From Mortierella alpina (taxonomy: Eukaryota; Mortierellomycota; Mortierellomycetes; Mortierellales; Mortierellaceae): a stretch of 64,000 bases of DNA. This document shows, piece by piece, positions 1-10,400 of this stretch (position 1 is the first letter of the stretch; the number at the start of each line of letters is the position of its first letter). A model generated the notes under the pieces. That model saw only the letters and a program-made list of their open reading frames with translations, made no database searches and was not told where the DNA came from. The translations under genes and the position numbers were made by a program. The stretch is taken from the NCBI GenBank assembly GCA_029449245.1, contig JANATF010000004.1, positions 1,674,001-1,738,000 of the forward strand, given 5' to 3'.

Positions 1-993
1 CGCCACCAGCCATCGTCGCGGGACATGCACCACTTAAATATGAGTGCGTTGACAGTGGCGTCCATTCTTGGCTCAGCGGCCCAATCCTACTTGTCGAACG
101 AGGTGCCAAGTTGCTTGCTAGTCGTGCAGTCTGGCAAGAAGCATGGCAATGCTGGTATCATGCTTGCGACACCGGTGGCGTCGTACGTTGGCAGTACTTC
201 TCAGAAGCATGAGATGGGAACCAGTGGACGGTGTGAGGACGAGAAACAATCATAGCAATATATTTTGCAATACCTTTGACAGCCGTGGTCCTTCTGCCGC
301 CTTTTCAATTTGTATATCCAGAGCCTTCAATGCATTCCCACAGAAACGTTCAAAAGGACATCTTTTTTTTAATGACGCCAGATCCCGGCCAGAGCTACTT
401 ACCGAACGTCAAGCCACTTCGTGCTTGAATGAAGCAGCCGGCCAACTTCTTGTGCAATTCAAAAAAAAAAAAAAAAAAAAAAAACCTTGTGCAATTCAAC
501 AGCTTGCTTCTACTATGCGGTTCTCTACTAGTCGAGATCTCGGGCCAATGTGTTTAAAGTAAATCCTCCTCTCCTCTTCATAACGTTGAGCACGACTTTT
601 CCTTCCAGGTGTCGCATCACTCGATCGTCTGCCTCCAGCTTTTTCTCCCTTGAAAGTCCTCTCTCTACGCGGTTTGTCCGAATCCAACAGCTTGTCCATT
701 TACATCTGGTCCAGCTCGCTTCTTTCTTGTTGTGATTCCTACCGATGATTCCCACTCTATTGCGGCCTCGCATCTCTTGTTCCAAATTTCTTCTCTTCCA
801 AACGCCTCGATCTTTTGCACAAAGCGCCCTACCAGGTATGCGGGCCAAGGACCGTGTGTAGTTTGACCCACCCCGCAAGGGGTTGCAAGTCACTTGACTT
901 TTGCCACCGTTATTTTTGTTGACATGTATCTCAGGGACGTGCGTGAGTTCCCATTTGTTCACACATTCACCTTCTATTCTCACAACACCCACA
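1..993. other. Left-edge region with no assignable gene
   Basis: Two plus-strand frames are open from the left edge (to about 212 and 255), so the tail of a gene starting outside the window is possible, but neither translation is recognisable and neither shows a clear splice site. Bases 500-990 are C/T-rich and end in the leader of the uracil-DNA glycosylase gene. A poly(A) insertion at 449-497 is listed separately. Confidence 0.4.
449..497 (+). mobile_element. Poly(A) insertion flanked by a 12-bp target-site duplication
   Basis: A run of 24 A (461-484) plus one C lies between two identical copies of CTTGTGCAATTC (449-460 and 486-497). A pure A tract between perfect direct repeats is the footprint of target-primed reverse transcription by a LINE-type machinery, here with almost nothing but the tail inserted. 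There is no body sequence to name the source RNA. Confidence 0.65.
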
Positions 994-2132
994 ATGCTCA
1001 AACGACCCGCAGACAAACCTGCCACGAAGGATGGCGCCGCTAAGCGCGCCAACTCATCCACGGGTTCCTCGACAAAGACTCAGTCGTCATTGCTCGCATG
1101 GGCAAAGCCCAAAGTCGTGGCGTCTGATAGCACTCCATCCACCGTGACGACAACTTCAAGCACGGTTACATCGACAAGCGACGAGACGGCTAAAGTTGTG
1201 GTCAAGGCCAAGCCAGACATTCTGAAGGGTCTGACTGATGAGAAGCGCGAGTTGCTCACGTTGGAGCAGGATACCATGGATGCGACCTGGCTTCGAGCAC
1301 TGCAGTCAGAGTTTTCCAAACCATATTTTATTGAGGTAAACATAAGGATTCGTTTGGCGATTGTGACCAAGCGTTGCCCAAGTTATAATCCCTTAACACT
1401 CTTTTCTTTGCTGTTGTTGCTCGGTATCCACAGCTGAAAAAGTTTTTGAAGCAAGAGGAGATCAACAAGCAAAAGGTGTTCCCCCCAAAAGAGGACATCT
1501 ACAGCTGGTCAAGGTTTACTCCACTTCCAGCAGTCCGCGTCGTTATCTTGGGCCAAGGTGAGACGCGATCAAGAACGCAAACATGAGAAGGTTGCATGCA
1601 TTTCTTAACAATAGGGTTATTTGTCGCTTATCTAGATCCATATCACGACGACAACCAGGCGCATGGGTTGTGCTTTAGTGTCAAGAAACCCGTCCGCCCC
1701 CCACCTTCACTCAGGAACATGTTCAAACTTCTTCAGGACGACATTCCCGGTTTCCAGATTCCCAACCACGGATACCTTGAGACCTGGGCCCGTCAGGGTG
1801 TGCTGATGGTCAACGCATCGATGACAGTCCGTGCTCACAATGCCAACTCGCACAAGGGCAAAGGATGGGAAAAGTTGCTGGACTCAGTTATCAAGACCAT
1901 CAGCGATCAGCGTCGCCATGTCGTGTTTCTGCTCTGGGGCAAGGATGCTCAGAACCGTGGCGTTCTCATTGACAAGAAGAAACACTTGATCCTTCAGAGT
2001 GTGCATCCTTCCCCGCTGAGTGCCTCCCGCGGATACTTTGAGTGCGCACATTTTTCAAAGGCAAACAAATACCTGGAAGAAAATGGGTTGACGCCAATTG
2101 AGTGGAACAGTCTTATTGGTGACACATCTTAA
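994..2132 (+). CDS. UNG1: Uracil-DNA glycosylase (family 1)
   Basis: The enzyme excises uracil from DNA and starts base-excision repair in nucleus and mitochondria. Exons are 994-1335, 1434-1557 and 1636-2132, giving 320 residues. Intron 2 splits the catalytic Asp codon: the join restores GQDPYH (Asp156, the water-activating residue). Other family motifs follow: GLCFSV, GVLMVNAS, and HPSPLSA with His279. The first 80 or so residues are a Ser/Thr/Lys-rich tail typical of eukaryotic UNG. Within it QSSLLAW (around residue 30) has the Q-x-x-L-x-x-aromatic spacing of a degenerate PCNA-binding (PIP) box, which is an inference. The start is the first ATG after a pyrimidine-rich leader, in the context cccacaATG. 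Length matches the family (about 300-360 residues) and all catalytic residues are present. Confidence 0.95.
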
Positions 2133-4124
2133 GTACGGTCTGCCCCCGACAAGCAGTGAGGCTGCCTCGACCAAATCAATTACAATAAACGGGTATGATA
2201 GGCTTATTTTTCTTTGGCTGGAGCAATCAGTAGCTCTGCAGCATTCTACTTGTCATCTTGAAGGGACTTTGGATATGGTGATGTCCTTGCAGGCGCATAC
2301 ACCACCTTCTTGTAACTGTCCAGATCTTTCCCTCGCGCCCTATCCTCATCTGCAAAAACTCAAGTCATGAACCTTATTGCAAGCACGGCTGTTGTTCCTG
2401 GACGATGTTCTTATTCGCCATTCGTGACCAATGTCAAACATGCCTTCTAATTATATTTGGCATCGTCTAGCCAGTTGATCTTGCAGTCCGTTCGAGTTTC
2501 GATATCCTGACCTTCGTCTTTGAGTGTTTTGCAAAGGTCCTTGTTCTCGCGGATGAGTCCTGGCTCGGGTTACCCGCTGTGCACGAATATTTCCAGGTAA
2601 TCGTCGTGGGCGTGCCACAATCGTCTATTGCGTTGAGCCCAATGCGTAAGCGCGAGCATGCACTTAGATTCGTTACTATCATTAACGGCGCCTGCCATGA
2701 GACCTGTTTGCCGAATGATTGAAGTCTCTCCGACTCTTCTCTTCAGAGCATACTGTGCCAATAAGTTGGCCAGCGCTGAGACTACTTCGCCGTTAACACG
2801 CGCCGATCTGTATGCTCTGCCTGACAGATTGTGGTGATGTTTTCGGAGCCTACAACATCTCTGCCGTTATACGCTCTGCCTCCGGTGCTTACTTTTAGGT
2901 GGCATTTGGCACTTGTCTAAAATTCATGTACAGCCAGCACTTTAAAACCATATGCCCTGCACCGAGAGGAAAAATAAACCATAGGAAAGAGGGACGAGTT
3001 AACATCAAGGACTTCAAGCCTTGTAAAGCGGAACATTGCTTTTAGGTCTTGGATCATGAATGGCCATACCCGCTTCAAGACTTTCTTCTTCATTGATGCA
3101 GGCTTGCTGCTCAATGCAGTCTTCATATCGAAATATCTAGGCCCGATCCTTAATGTGGCTAATACGTCTAGGCGGTGTTTCCTTGGTACTCCCTCGTTTA
3201 CTTACTTGCCTCCGACCAGGCTGAGAAATGAGAAGGAATTTGATACCAGTCTACTGGCCGAACCTGTTCTTCTCGTGTAGACACTGCAGTAGAGCAGCGT
3301 CGAGCTTTTTAAACGCCTTGTGAGCATGTACTGCCTGCTTCTCATGTCTGGCCTGCCTCTCTGTGTTGTGTGCACGGTCTATAAGGCGGGTCACAGTTAC
3401 GTCTGTTGTTGCGGATGAGATTCTTGACGTGGCTCGCCAATTTAAAGCCCGCAGTTCTGGCCATAACTGACTGTAATCAGGTTGTAGACCTTTGTCATCA
3501 ACCGGTGTGCCGAGCATGTGACGATGGTTATGCAGTTCAGTGGGAACTGGTTAAGGTCAGCGACCAGTGAATAGGTCTCGAATGTCCCTCTACTGTAGAA
3601 GGGTCGATACTCGATATAGTGTGTACGACATGTGGAGAAGCAGAGGTAGGTTTGTTGAAACGTCGTCAACCATGGACAACAAGCTGTTAGCAAACTGAGG
3701 AACGGGGAGTCGAGTTTTAGCGTTGTTGGAGCTCTCTACACGTCTCGGACACCCATCTGATGATCAATCATGATAGGCGTATTAGAGAGATCATTTTGTT
3801 AGCAGTAGTGGACGCGTCCGGGTAACACATATTTGAGCGCCCCTTGTTATTCGAACAGGTTAAATATAGATCTGAATGGCTGCTGGGGACAGCAGGTACG
3901 AGCATTCTCACCAAGCCATAGTCGCACACGCGTTAGCCCACCGTCAACAGTACAAATGAAAGTTTGCTACAGACATGTTAGCCGCCACCCTGGATCGTGC
4001 CAGCAGTTGCCTGCCCCGACAATTGTCAAAATGTATGGCCCGGATCTTCCAGAGTTTACTCGCAATTTGCATCAATCTCTCAGTAGAGTTTCCAACAGGT
4101 ACTGGACATTCAACAATGTACCGG

Positions 4125-4171
4125 TCTGCAGCTTGCTTATGACCTGGGTTTGCAGAGCAACAGGCGATTCA
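4125..4171 (+). repeat. Diverged direct repeat, copy left of the cold-shock gene
   Basis: This 47-bp stretch matches 5381-5429 at roughly 80 per cent by eye (shared blocks TCTGCAGCTT, TGCAGAGC, GGCGATT). The two copies flank the cold-shock gene in the same orientation, about 1.25 kb apart. Confidence 0.6.
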
Positions 4172-4232
4172 AGTTAGTGTTACAGTTTACGCCAGCAGAG
4201 GCCACTTTTTACCACTCCTGGCGTCTTGGAAG

Positions 4233-4316
4233 TTCCTCCTCGGGACAAAGAAACAGCAGACATCAAGGATCTAATAGTAATCCGCTTCTGCACGCTTTGA
4301 CCACCTCTTTTGGCTG
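4233..4316 (+). repeat. Diverged tandem repeat, first copy
   Basis: Shares with 4490-4574 an ordered series of blocks: TTCCTC, ACAAAGAAA, ATCAAGGATC, then CGCTTTG and CCACxxC. The copies are about 257 bp apart in direct orientation. Either a local duplication of promoter-proximal DNA or a remnant of a repeated element. Confidence 0.55.
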
Positions 4317-4489
4317 CACTTTGAGCACTTTGTTTTCCCGACGACTTTGAATATGCAATCATATGTTGTTGTATTACGCGACCTTTCTCCTCTAAAGTTA
4401 CGCGATTTTCTCAACAACATGTCACACTGTACTTGGATGTTAATGTCGCCAACTCTGAGCCCCGTTTAAAAGACGTTGCTGCCTTGTAA

Positions 4490-4574
4490 CCTCTTCCTCG
4501 AAACAAAGAAAGAGCTGAAATCAAGGATCAAAAAGTAGACTAGCTCTCTCTGAACGCTTTGGCCACACTCCATT
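4490..4574 (+). repeat. Diverged tandem repeat, second copy
   Basis: Partner of 4233-4316. This copy lies just upstream of the pyrimidine-rich promoter of the cold-shock gene, so the first copy may be what is left of a duplicated promoter. Confidence 0.55.
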
Positions 4575-4762
4575 TTGAAGCCCCTAGATCTTTTTCCAGC
4601 TCCCCTATTTCTCCCTTTTTCATCGCGAAGGACGCTTCGCGGGAGACTTCTTCCTCTGCACTTCTTCCTCTGCTCTGTGCATCCAAAGGTCCTTCCCAGT
4701 TCCTCGATATTTTTGGTTACATTGCTTCGGCATCTTCACCCAGTTCACAATTGCCTCCTAAA

Positions 4763-4770
4763 TATAAATA
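4763..4770 (+). promoter_or_regulatory. TATA box of the cold-shock gene
   Basis: TATAAATA lies in a C/T-rich stretch 256 bp before the start codon, which implies a 5' leader of about 220 nt. CACAG-GTATT strings at about 4872 and 4936 and TTTTTAG at 4988 suggest the leader may be spliced. Confidence 0.5.
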
Positions 4771-5018
4771 CGCATCCTGGTGTCGTTTTCCATTTCCTTC
4801 AACCTTAGCACTCACCATAGCCCTCTGCTTTAACCACTCAACAGTCAAATCCTCAGATCCTTAATACTCCCCACAGGTATTGTACTTGGCAATTGATCGT
4901 ATTTGTTGTCATATGTCCATAGTCGTCTCCATTCACAGGTATTCTGTATGCGTCCTTTATTTCAAGCTCATAATTTGCTCTTTCTGTTTTTAGTAGACGT
5001 CTATCTCAGTCTTTTAAC

Positions 5019-5258
5019 ATGTCTGACAGACCTAGAAAGAAAGGCACAGTGAAATGGTTTAATGCTTCTAAAGGCTACGGATTTATAACCCCAGATCCTG
5101 ATGGTAATGGAATGGGAGTCGACGAGTTATTTGCTCATTCGACCGCAATACAAATGGACGGATTCAGAACTCTTGACGAAGGTGCTCCTGTCACCTTCGT
5201 GGTTGAGCAAGGTCCGAAAGGCTTGCAAGCGACTGATATTCGGCCTGATCCGCGTTGA
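5019..5258 (+). CDS. Stand-alone bacterial-type cold-shock-domain protein
   Basis: A 79-residue, single-exon protein consisting of one cold-shock domain. It binds single-stranded RNA or DNA and in bacteria acts as an RNA chaperone at low temperature. Both nucleic-acid-binding motifs are visible: [16 protein letters not shown] (RNP1, K-G-Y-G-F-I) and ELFAHST (RNP2-like, with Phe and His). The tail [11 protein letters not shown] matches the last beta strand. The start has an in-frame stop just upstream and the context ttaacATGT. The size is that of bacterial CspA-type proteins (65-80 residues) rather than of multi-domain eukaryotic Y-box or Lin28 proteins. The absence of introns and the flanking direct repeats fit an acquired gene, but vertical retention in early-diverging fungi is equally possible. 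Confidence 0.9.
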   Translation: MSDRPRKKGTVKWFNASKGYGFITPDPDGNGMGVDELFAHSTAIQMDGFRTLDEGAPVTFVVEQGPKGLQATDIRPDPR

Positions 5259-5614
5259 TAATGTACTCAGTGCAAAAGTAAAATCCAATTTTGTCTGTTA
5301 AATTAAAGGCACTGCTGGTGCACAAAAACCGTTCCGTGTAGGTAGTGGAAAGACACTCAAGGGCGTGTTCAGTGAAGCGATCTGCAGCTTGGTTTATGTT
5401 TTGGGTGTGCAGAGCGACGGGCGATTTCACGACTAACGCTAGTCGTCATCACTGAATTGCAATGAGGGGTAAGATAAGCGCCAGCCGCCCTCAAATGTCC
5501 AGAAAGTAGAGCCGATTCACCGCCAACGCCCTCTACTGAGTATGCCATCTTAATGGCTTTCTGGAAACGTGGCCGTGCACTTTGAGTTTTGGTTGCCGAC
5601 TGAATGTAATGTTG
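5259..5614. other. Intergenic, holds right copy of the flanking repeat
   Basis: Contains the 3' ends of the cold-shock gene and of the convergent small membrane-protein gene. The only structure seen is the direct repeat copy at 5381-5429. Confidence 0.5.
5381..5429 (+). repeat. Diverged direct repeat, copy right of the cold-shock gene
   Basis: Partner of 4125-4171. On the minus strand both copies can be read as related peptides containing SPVAL.TQ, which hints that the repeat comes from an old coding element. Confidence 0.6.
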
Positions 5615-6079
5615 TCAGCGCGTCCTTCTGCTGTACGGCGTATTCTCGGTCTCGTTGTCGCTACGTTCATCCTCAGATAGCTCGTAATCATACTCTACAG
5701 ATGAATCATGCTGCTCCTCTTCCAGTACATCCATGCCAATCTCCTCTTCCCAAAGATCCTCCTCGTCTCCGCCACGCTTGCGTTGATATCCACCGCGATT
5801 CATGAACGAGGGTTGCATGTAAGGCGGAGGCACAAATCGAGAAAGCCCAGCAGCTCTCATAGTATCCCTACCAACGCTGTAATGACTCGTTAGATATAGC
5901 GTCCATAAGGTGAGCGGCTTCTTTAAGGTAAAGGACGCCGTGTTCATTGCCAAGGCTGAGCAGGATGCGGTAGATTACCATGTGCCACAGCAGAAACACC
6001 AAACGAATCCAGAAAAGGTCATTATGATGCATATGACCATCAAGGCGTAGAGGCCCCATGGAGATGCTGCTTCGCCCAT
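5615..6079 (-). CDS. Small single-pass membrane protein with acidic tail (unknown)
   Basis: I do not recognise the family. Two exons on the minus strand, 6079-5979 and 5876-5615, joined by a 102-nt intron (donor GTAATC, branch CTAAC, acceptor TTACAG), give 120 residues. Residues 8-28 form one hydrophobic helix (GLYALMVICIIMTFSGFVW), followed at once by a Cys cluster CFCCGTC that would suit S-acylation. Then comes a Pro/aromatic stretch and an acidic tail rich in Asp, Glu and Tyr. There is no cleavable signal peptide. The start is the first ATG after an in-frame TGA. It is transcribed divergently from MIX23 with about 220 bp between the start codons. Confidence 0.65.
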
Positions 6080-6299
6080 CCTGTCACTTGTCCTTCTTGC
6101 TGATCAGAGTAGGAGGAGAGTGGGTCTCAGGCGTCCAGGCTGAGTGTCCATCATTCGAATATCTCAGCAAAGCCACACCCATTTCGCCCGTACCTTCAAT
6201 AGGACACCCGGACCAATCGCTCGATCGATTCTCCTCCAGACCATTCCCCGCTCCTTGCCTCTCCACTCCACCCCACTGGAATTCAGAAGTAACAGCGCC
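6080..6299. promoter_or_regulatory. Bidirectional promoter (small membrane protein / MIX23)
   Basis: The 220 bp between two divergent start codons must hold both promoters. It is C/T-rich toward MIX23. No TATA box is evident. Confidence 0.5.
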
Positions 6300-7169
6300 A
6301 TGCCCGTCATTGCAGAGACCACATGTTATAACCTCTCAAAGTTCAGAGGTAGGACAAGCAGTGTGTCTTCGCTTCAGCGTTTCAGGAACGGAACAGGCAG
6401 CACCCGTAGCTGGAATCACGACTAAGCGCGAAGGCCTGTTTCTTCGTTCTTTTTAACGCCCAAGGATGCTTCTTTGAATTCTTGAGAACACTAGAATACA
6501 CTAGGATCGATGAAAAGATGCCGTAGATACTGTCTGGACAAAATGGCTTTTGTTAACCATTATTTTTTTCGTCTATGTATTCGTTCGGACAACGGAACAC
6601 AACAGCAACTATGAAGTCGTTCCGAGTTTTGGACGATAACATCATGCTCCGACTCAATGAGACCAACACACACGCCGAGGCTGCTTGTGCATCATTCTTT
6701 AAGGAATTAGTAGATGCTTATCAAAAGAGAGACGCCAGCATCAAGTTTTGCTTGGAGGTTCGTACCTTCTGATCAAGAGGCTGTGTGTAATGGCATATTG
6801 AATCGATTTCTGACTTTCAAGTCAATCTTCTCATTTTATAGACGATGGACAAGAACATTGCGGTCAAGAGGGAGAAGCTGTACCAAGACCCTGATGACTA
6901 CACCTTGAAGGACAGCATCATGACCGATGAATCCAAGGTAAGAATATTTCACAGATCGCAAGATAACGAGAAGTTGGAGGGTATGATCCTGAAAACAGTG
7001 ATGAGAGACTGACTACCCAATGTATGCATACTAGCGCCAAATCATTGCAAATGAGAGCGTGGTAGAGGATATCGTTCGCGGTCGCTCATTGAAGGCTTTC
7101 CAGGAAAAGTGCGCGCTCTTCGATCTGCCAGAGAACATCCAGGAGTTCCTTGACAAGAGGCACGGATAG
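6300..7169 (+). CDS. MIX23: MIX23 (CCDC58) mitochondrial intermembrane-space protein
   Basis: MIX23 is a soluble coiled-coil protein of the mitochondrial intermembrane space that supports protein import. Exons 6300-6348, 6606-6757, 6842-6937 and 7035-7169 give 143 residues, the usual size (about 144). The first intron is long (257 nt); splicing it yields Cys9-x5-F-x7-R-x2-DD, which reproduces the family spacing exactly (a Cys, then an invariant Asp-Asp 17 residues on, then an LN pair). Further family signs are a Cys after KRDASIKF, the E-x-V-V-E-D-I block and the C-terminal FQEKCALF. The conserved cysteines are consistent with Mia40-dependent oxidation, which is family knowledge. The short first exon is easily missed by gene finders. 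Confidence 0.85.
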
Positions 7170-7444
7170 ACAGCAGTAGGGATCAGTCAACAGCATTTAA
7201 ATCCTTTACGTATATGTCGATGGTGGACCCATCGGTGTCTGCTGCCAGATAGACCTGGCAGGAGCGTCTTGACTCCTGCCAAATAAATGCGCGCGGCACG
7301 CGAAGCAGCATGTAAAATGATAAGCCACCATCTTTCCACCTCACCCAGCTTGCTACGAACCTTCACTCCAGACTCTGCTCACACACACCTTGTGAATCTC
7401 AAAAGCAACGCTCCATCAAAAAAGGAAAGAGGAATCACGCCAGG

Positions 7445-10400
7445 ATGCAGGAGCTGGACCCCGCATCGTTTCTGTTCATTCCGCGAGACGAATACGCGCC
7501 ATTGCATTTGGACCCTGCGGTTTTTGAGTCCGTAGGCAATGGCGTCACCACCGAGACACTGGCGATGCCAATGCAAAGCTCGCCTCCACCTTCCCACTCC
7601 AGCCTGTCTGCAGAGTCTATGCCGGGACTAAGATCCCTCGCTACTCAGTGTGACGCGTACAGAAAGCGTGATACTACGGCAGATGATGGTGTCCACCAAC
7701 CACGGCTTGGGCTGCAGAAGGGAGACGCATGGGAGTCAGGTTGGGAGAAGGAACTGGATGAGCGGATAGCGCACATCGAACGGCCCAATATATTCGATTC
7801 GTTCCATGACCCCCACCATAAGTCCTCTTGCGACCTTGAGGAACACAGAGTCCTAACATCCATGACTCCAGAGGCCGCAACTCGGGAAAGTGCAGTCTCA
7901 ACGTCGGCTCAGGGGGAGCAGCGCGGTCCAGACACTTACACGCAATGGAACAACCGATCAATCTTTGGTTCGCTGTCGCACCCCGCTGGACCATCGAAAT
8001 CGCTCACAGACGTATCAGGGAACTTGAAGAACACTACGGAGGTGGAATTCGAGCTGCCAGCCCTAAGCAAACGACCAAGGGATATTCTGGACGAATGTCT
8101 TGACCGCGATGAGTCTGTGAACATGGAATCAAATTCTCTTAGGCCAGTATCAGATCGCACTACTAGAAAGACAAACATGGAGCCCGAACTTGCTAAATCG
8201 GACAAGCGACCAAACTCTTGGAGGGCTCTGGGCACGCCACAGCAACAGGACGTATCAATCGCACGCAGTCAGCATTCAGCAGAGTCCAGACATAAACACG
8301 GAAAGTCTCGATTGACGTGGGAGACGTGTTCAACTTCAGGACCCAAGGAGCAAAGTGACAAACCTTTTGTTTCACCATATATTACAGAGGCTGGGACTCC
8401 ATTTTTTGAAGCGGTGTATGAGAGGTAAATCCACAGAGGTTGACTTTGAGTAGAATCGCATCCCGATCGTAAACAACCCACTAACGAATGCGTCGACTAG
8501 ACACACCAAATACGCGTTCAAGTTCCGCCCGACGGGTGCGTCAATATCCAAGCAGAAACTGGTCGAAGTATGGCTTGCTCAGTTCCTGCAGTGCATTCAT
8601 GAATGACGAAGGGATGTTTGACAAGGATTGACGGCCTCATCTCATATTTCATGTTGGTAGAGCGTGTTTTTATTACTCGGAGGAACGTCCTCATCCGTTT
8701 TCACCTATAACCCAAGCGGCATGCGCTTCGAAACAGGGACTGGAGGCATTCGGATTGAAGGGTGCAGCACTGCTAGTATGCACAAGTAAGTGGGCAGACA
8801 AAATCTGTCACTCAGGCTCAATAGATTAGAGTTGCGGTGTCGTATAGCCCAACGAAAGTGCACTGCTGACATGCCTCTGCCCTGTCTTGCGCTAGCTTGC
8901 TACAGGATTTAATGACGGCTGGAACTCATATGAAGCGGCTAAGTCACGTAGCCGATACGTGCATCAACCATTCAGAGTAGGTTCGTTGGCACAGAAACAG
9001 TGTTATGTAGCTCTGATGAAGTGATTGAGCTTTTATTTTTCTAACAATGCATGTTTTGTTAGGGGAATGGGTTTGATCCGCATAGCATTCGGCCGGTCTC
9101 TGTCCTCGTACCTGACCTTCCTTCAGCTATCAATTGTTGCACTCCAAGAATTATCGCAGAAGCGCCACGTGCACATACTTGAGTTGCACCACAAGACGCA
9201 TGACATGGCGGTGGTCTTGGAGCGGTTAGCCCGCCTCTGCCAATGTGCAAGTAGAAATCAGTGCCTTGATATCAACCATGGTACAAATGTACTCGCCACG
9301 AAAATCGCTGACCAGACAACCAACATCAACTTCAATAGCACATATCTCAAGACGCCTCTGCACGCTTTGGCTTCAATTTACCCGCCGGCCCAGATCTCTT
9401 GACGAACATTTACGAGGAGGTTTTGAAGCAACCAATGACTAGCGACCCTTTGTGGGTAGCACTATTACTGAGTTTTCTCGATCAGGCAAGCAAGCCATAT
9501 AGAGATATTCTCAGCCGGTGGTTGGGCATCACGCCTTCGACACATATTGGCCATGAACGCAGTCAGCTCTCACGGATCGCTCATGCAAGGAGATTATCAA
9601 CAGATACATATCATCTCACCGATAGCACGATCGAGGCGAGGCGTGCTAGTGTGACAGGGCAAGATGGAAGCCTGTTCTCTATCTTCGATTCGCATCTACA
9701 GCAATCTCTACAGGGGCTGGACCCCTTTGGAGAGTTTTTTGTGGAAAGCAAGCATGGATGGTCTTGGGATGGGGCTGAGCCGATCATTCTCGGAGATCCT
9801 CTAGACTATACGGCAGAGTTCTGCATGCAGGAGTCCGTCAAGCCTGCAGGTTTTATTAGTGAACGATTAGCCGAACGAGTCCTGGAGGCCGGCAAGGAGC
9901 TGCAGATCTTGATTGAGTTTGAGCCGCGACATCCGTTGATTGCTCATGACAGGAACTCAGACTTGAAGAGTAATGGGTTCAAGTGGCTCTATGCTCATAG
10001 CGACATTGTCATGTAAGTTCTTGCGGAGCATTACATGCTTTGTAGTGCAGCAGCCAGCTAGGGCGGTTCGGCTAACACTTTGTTCACTATCCATAGGAAC
10101 AAACAGCGTTGCTCGGATTCAAGCAATGAAGTCCTGAAGGCTCTTGCCTTGCGGCTGCAGAGCATGGGGTGGATTGAAAAGCGTGCGGGTCAAAGGCATA
10201 GGACAGCAATACTGAAGCAGGATGGGATCTGTCGACTGAACGACATCGCTGGTGCAATGGATTTAGATAACTTTCAGTCCACTTGTGGACAGGTCGAAGG
10301 CAATACGATGCTGGGTCTCGGCTTGGATCCAGAACTACAAGGCTTTTTTTCGCTCTCCTCAACTATCGGACAGACCAACACAATGTCCTTGGCCTGTCCT

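Larger units (their letters stand above)
2133..5018. other. Gene-poor, repeat-bearing gap upstream of the cold-shock gene
   Basis: Nothing here has a convincing coding structure. Short minus-strand frames at 2467-2761 and 3251-3517 read like protein-derived sequence that has decayed, but I do not recognise a family. From 4080 onward the DNA contains diverged direct repeats (listed separately), and 4560-5018 is a pyrimidine-rich promoter and 5' leader for the cold-shock gene. Confidence 0.4.

Noticed and set aside
25-255. 76-residue frame at the left edge
   Set aside because: Two other frames are equally open over the same bases, the translation is unrecognisable and no splice or promoter signal supports it.
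5955-5979. A 23-nt intron in the small membrane-protein gene
   Set aside because: The first AG after the donor would give an intron too short for fungi; the next one, behind a CTAAC branch site, gives 102 nt and a clean frame.
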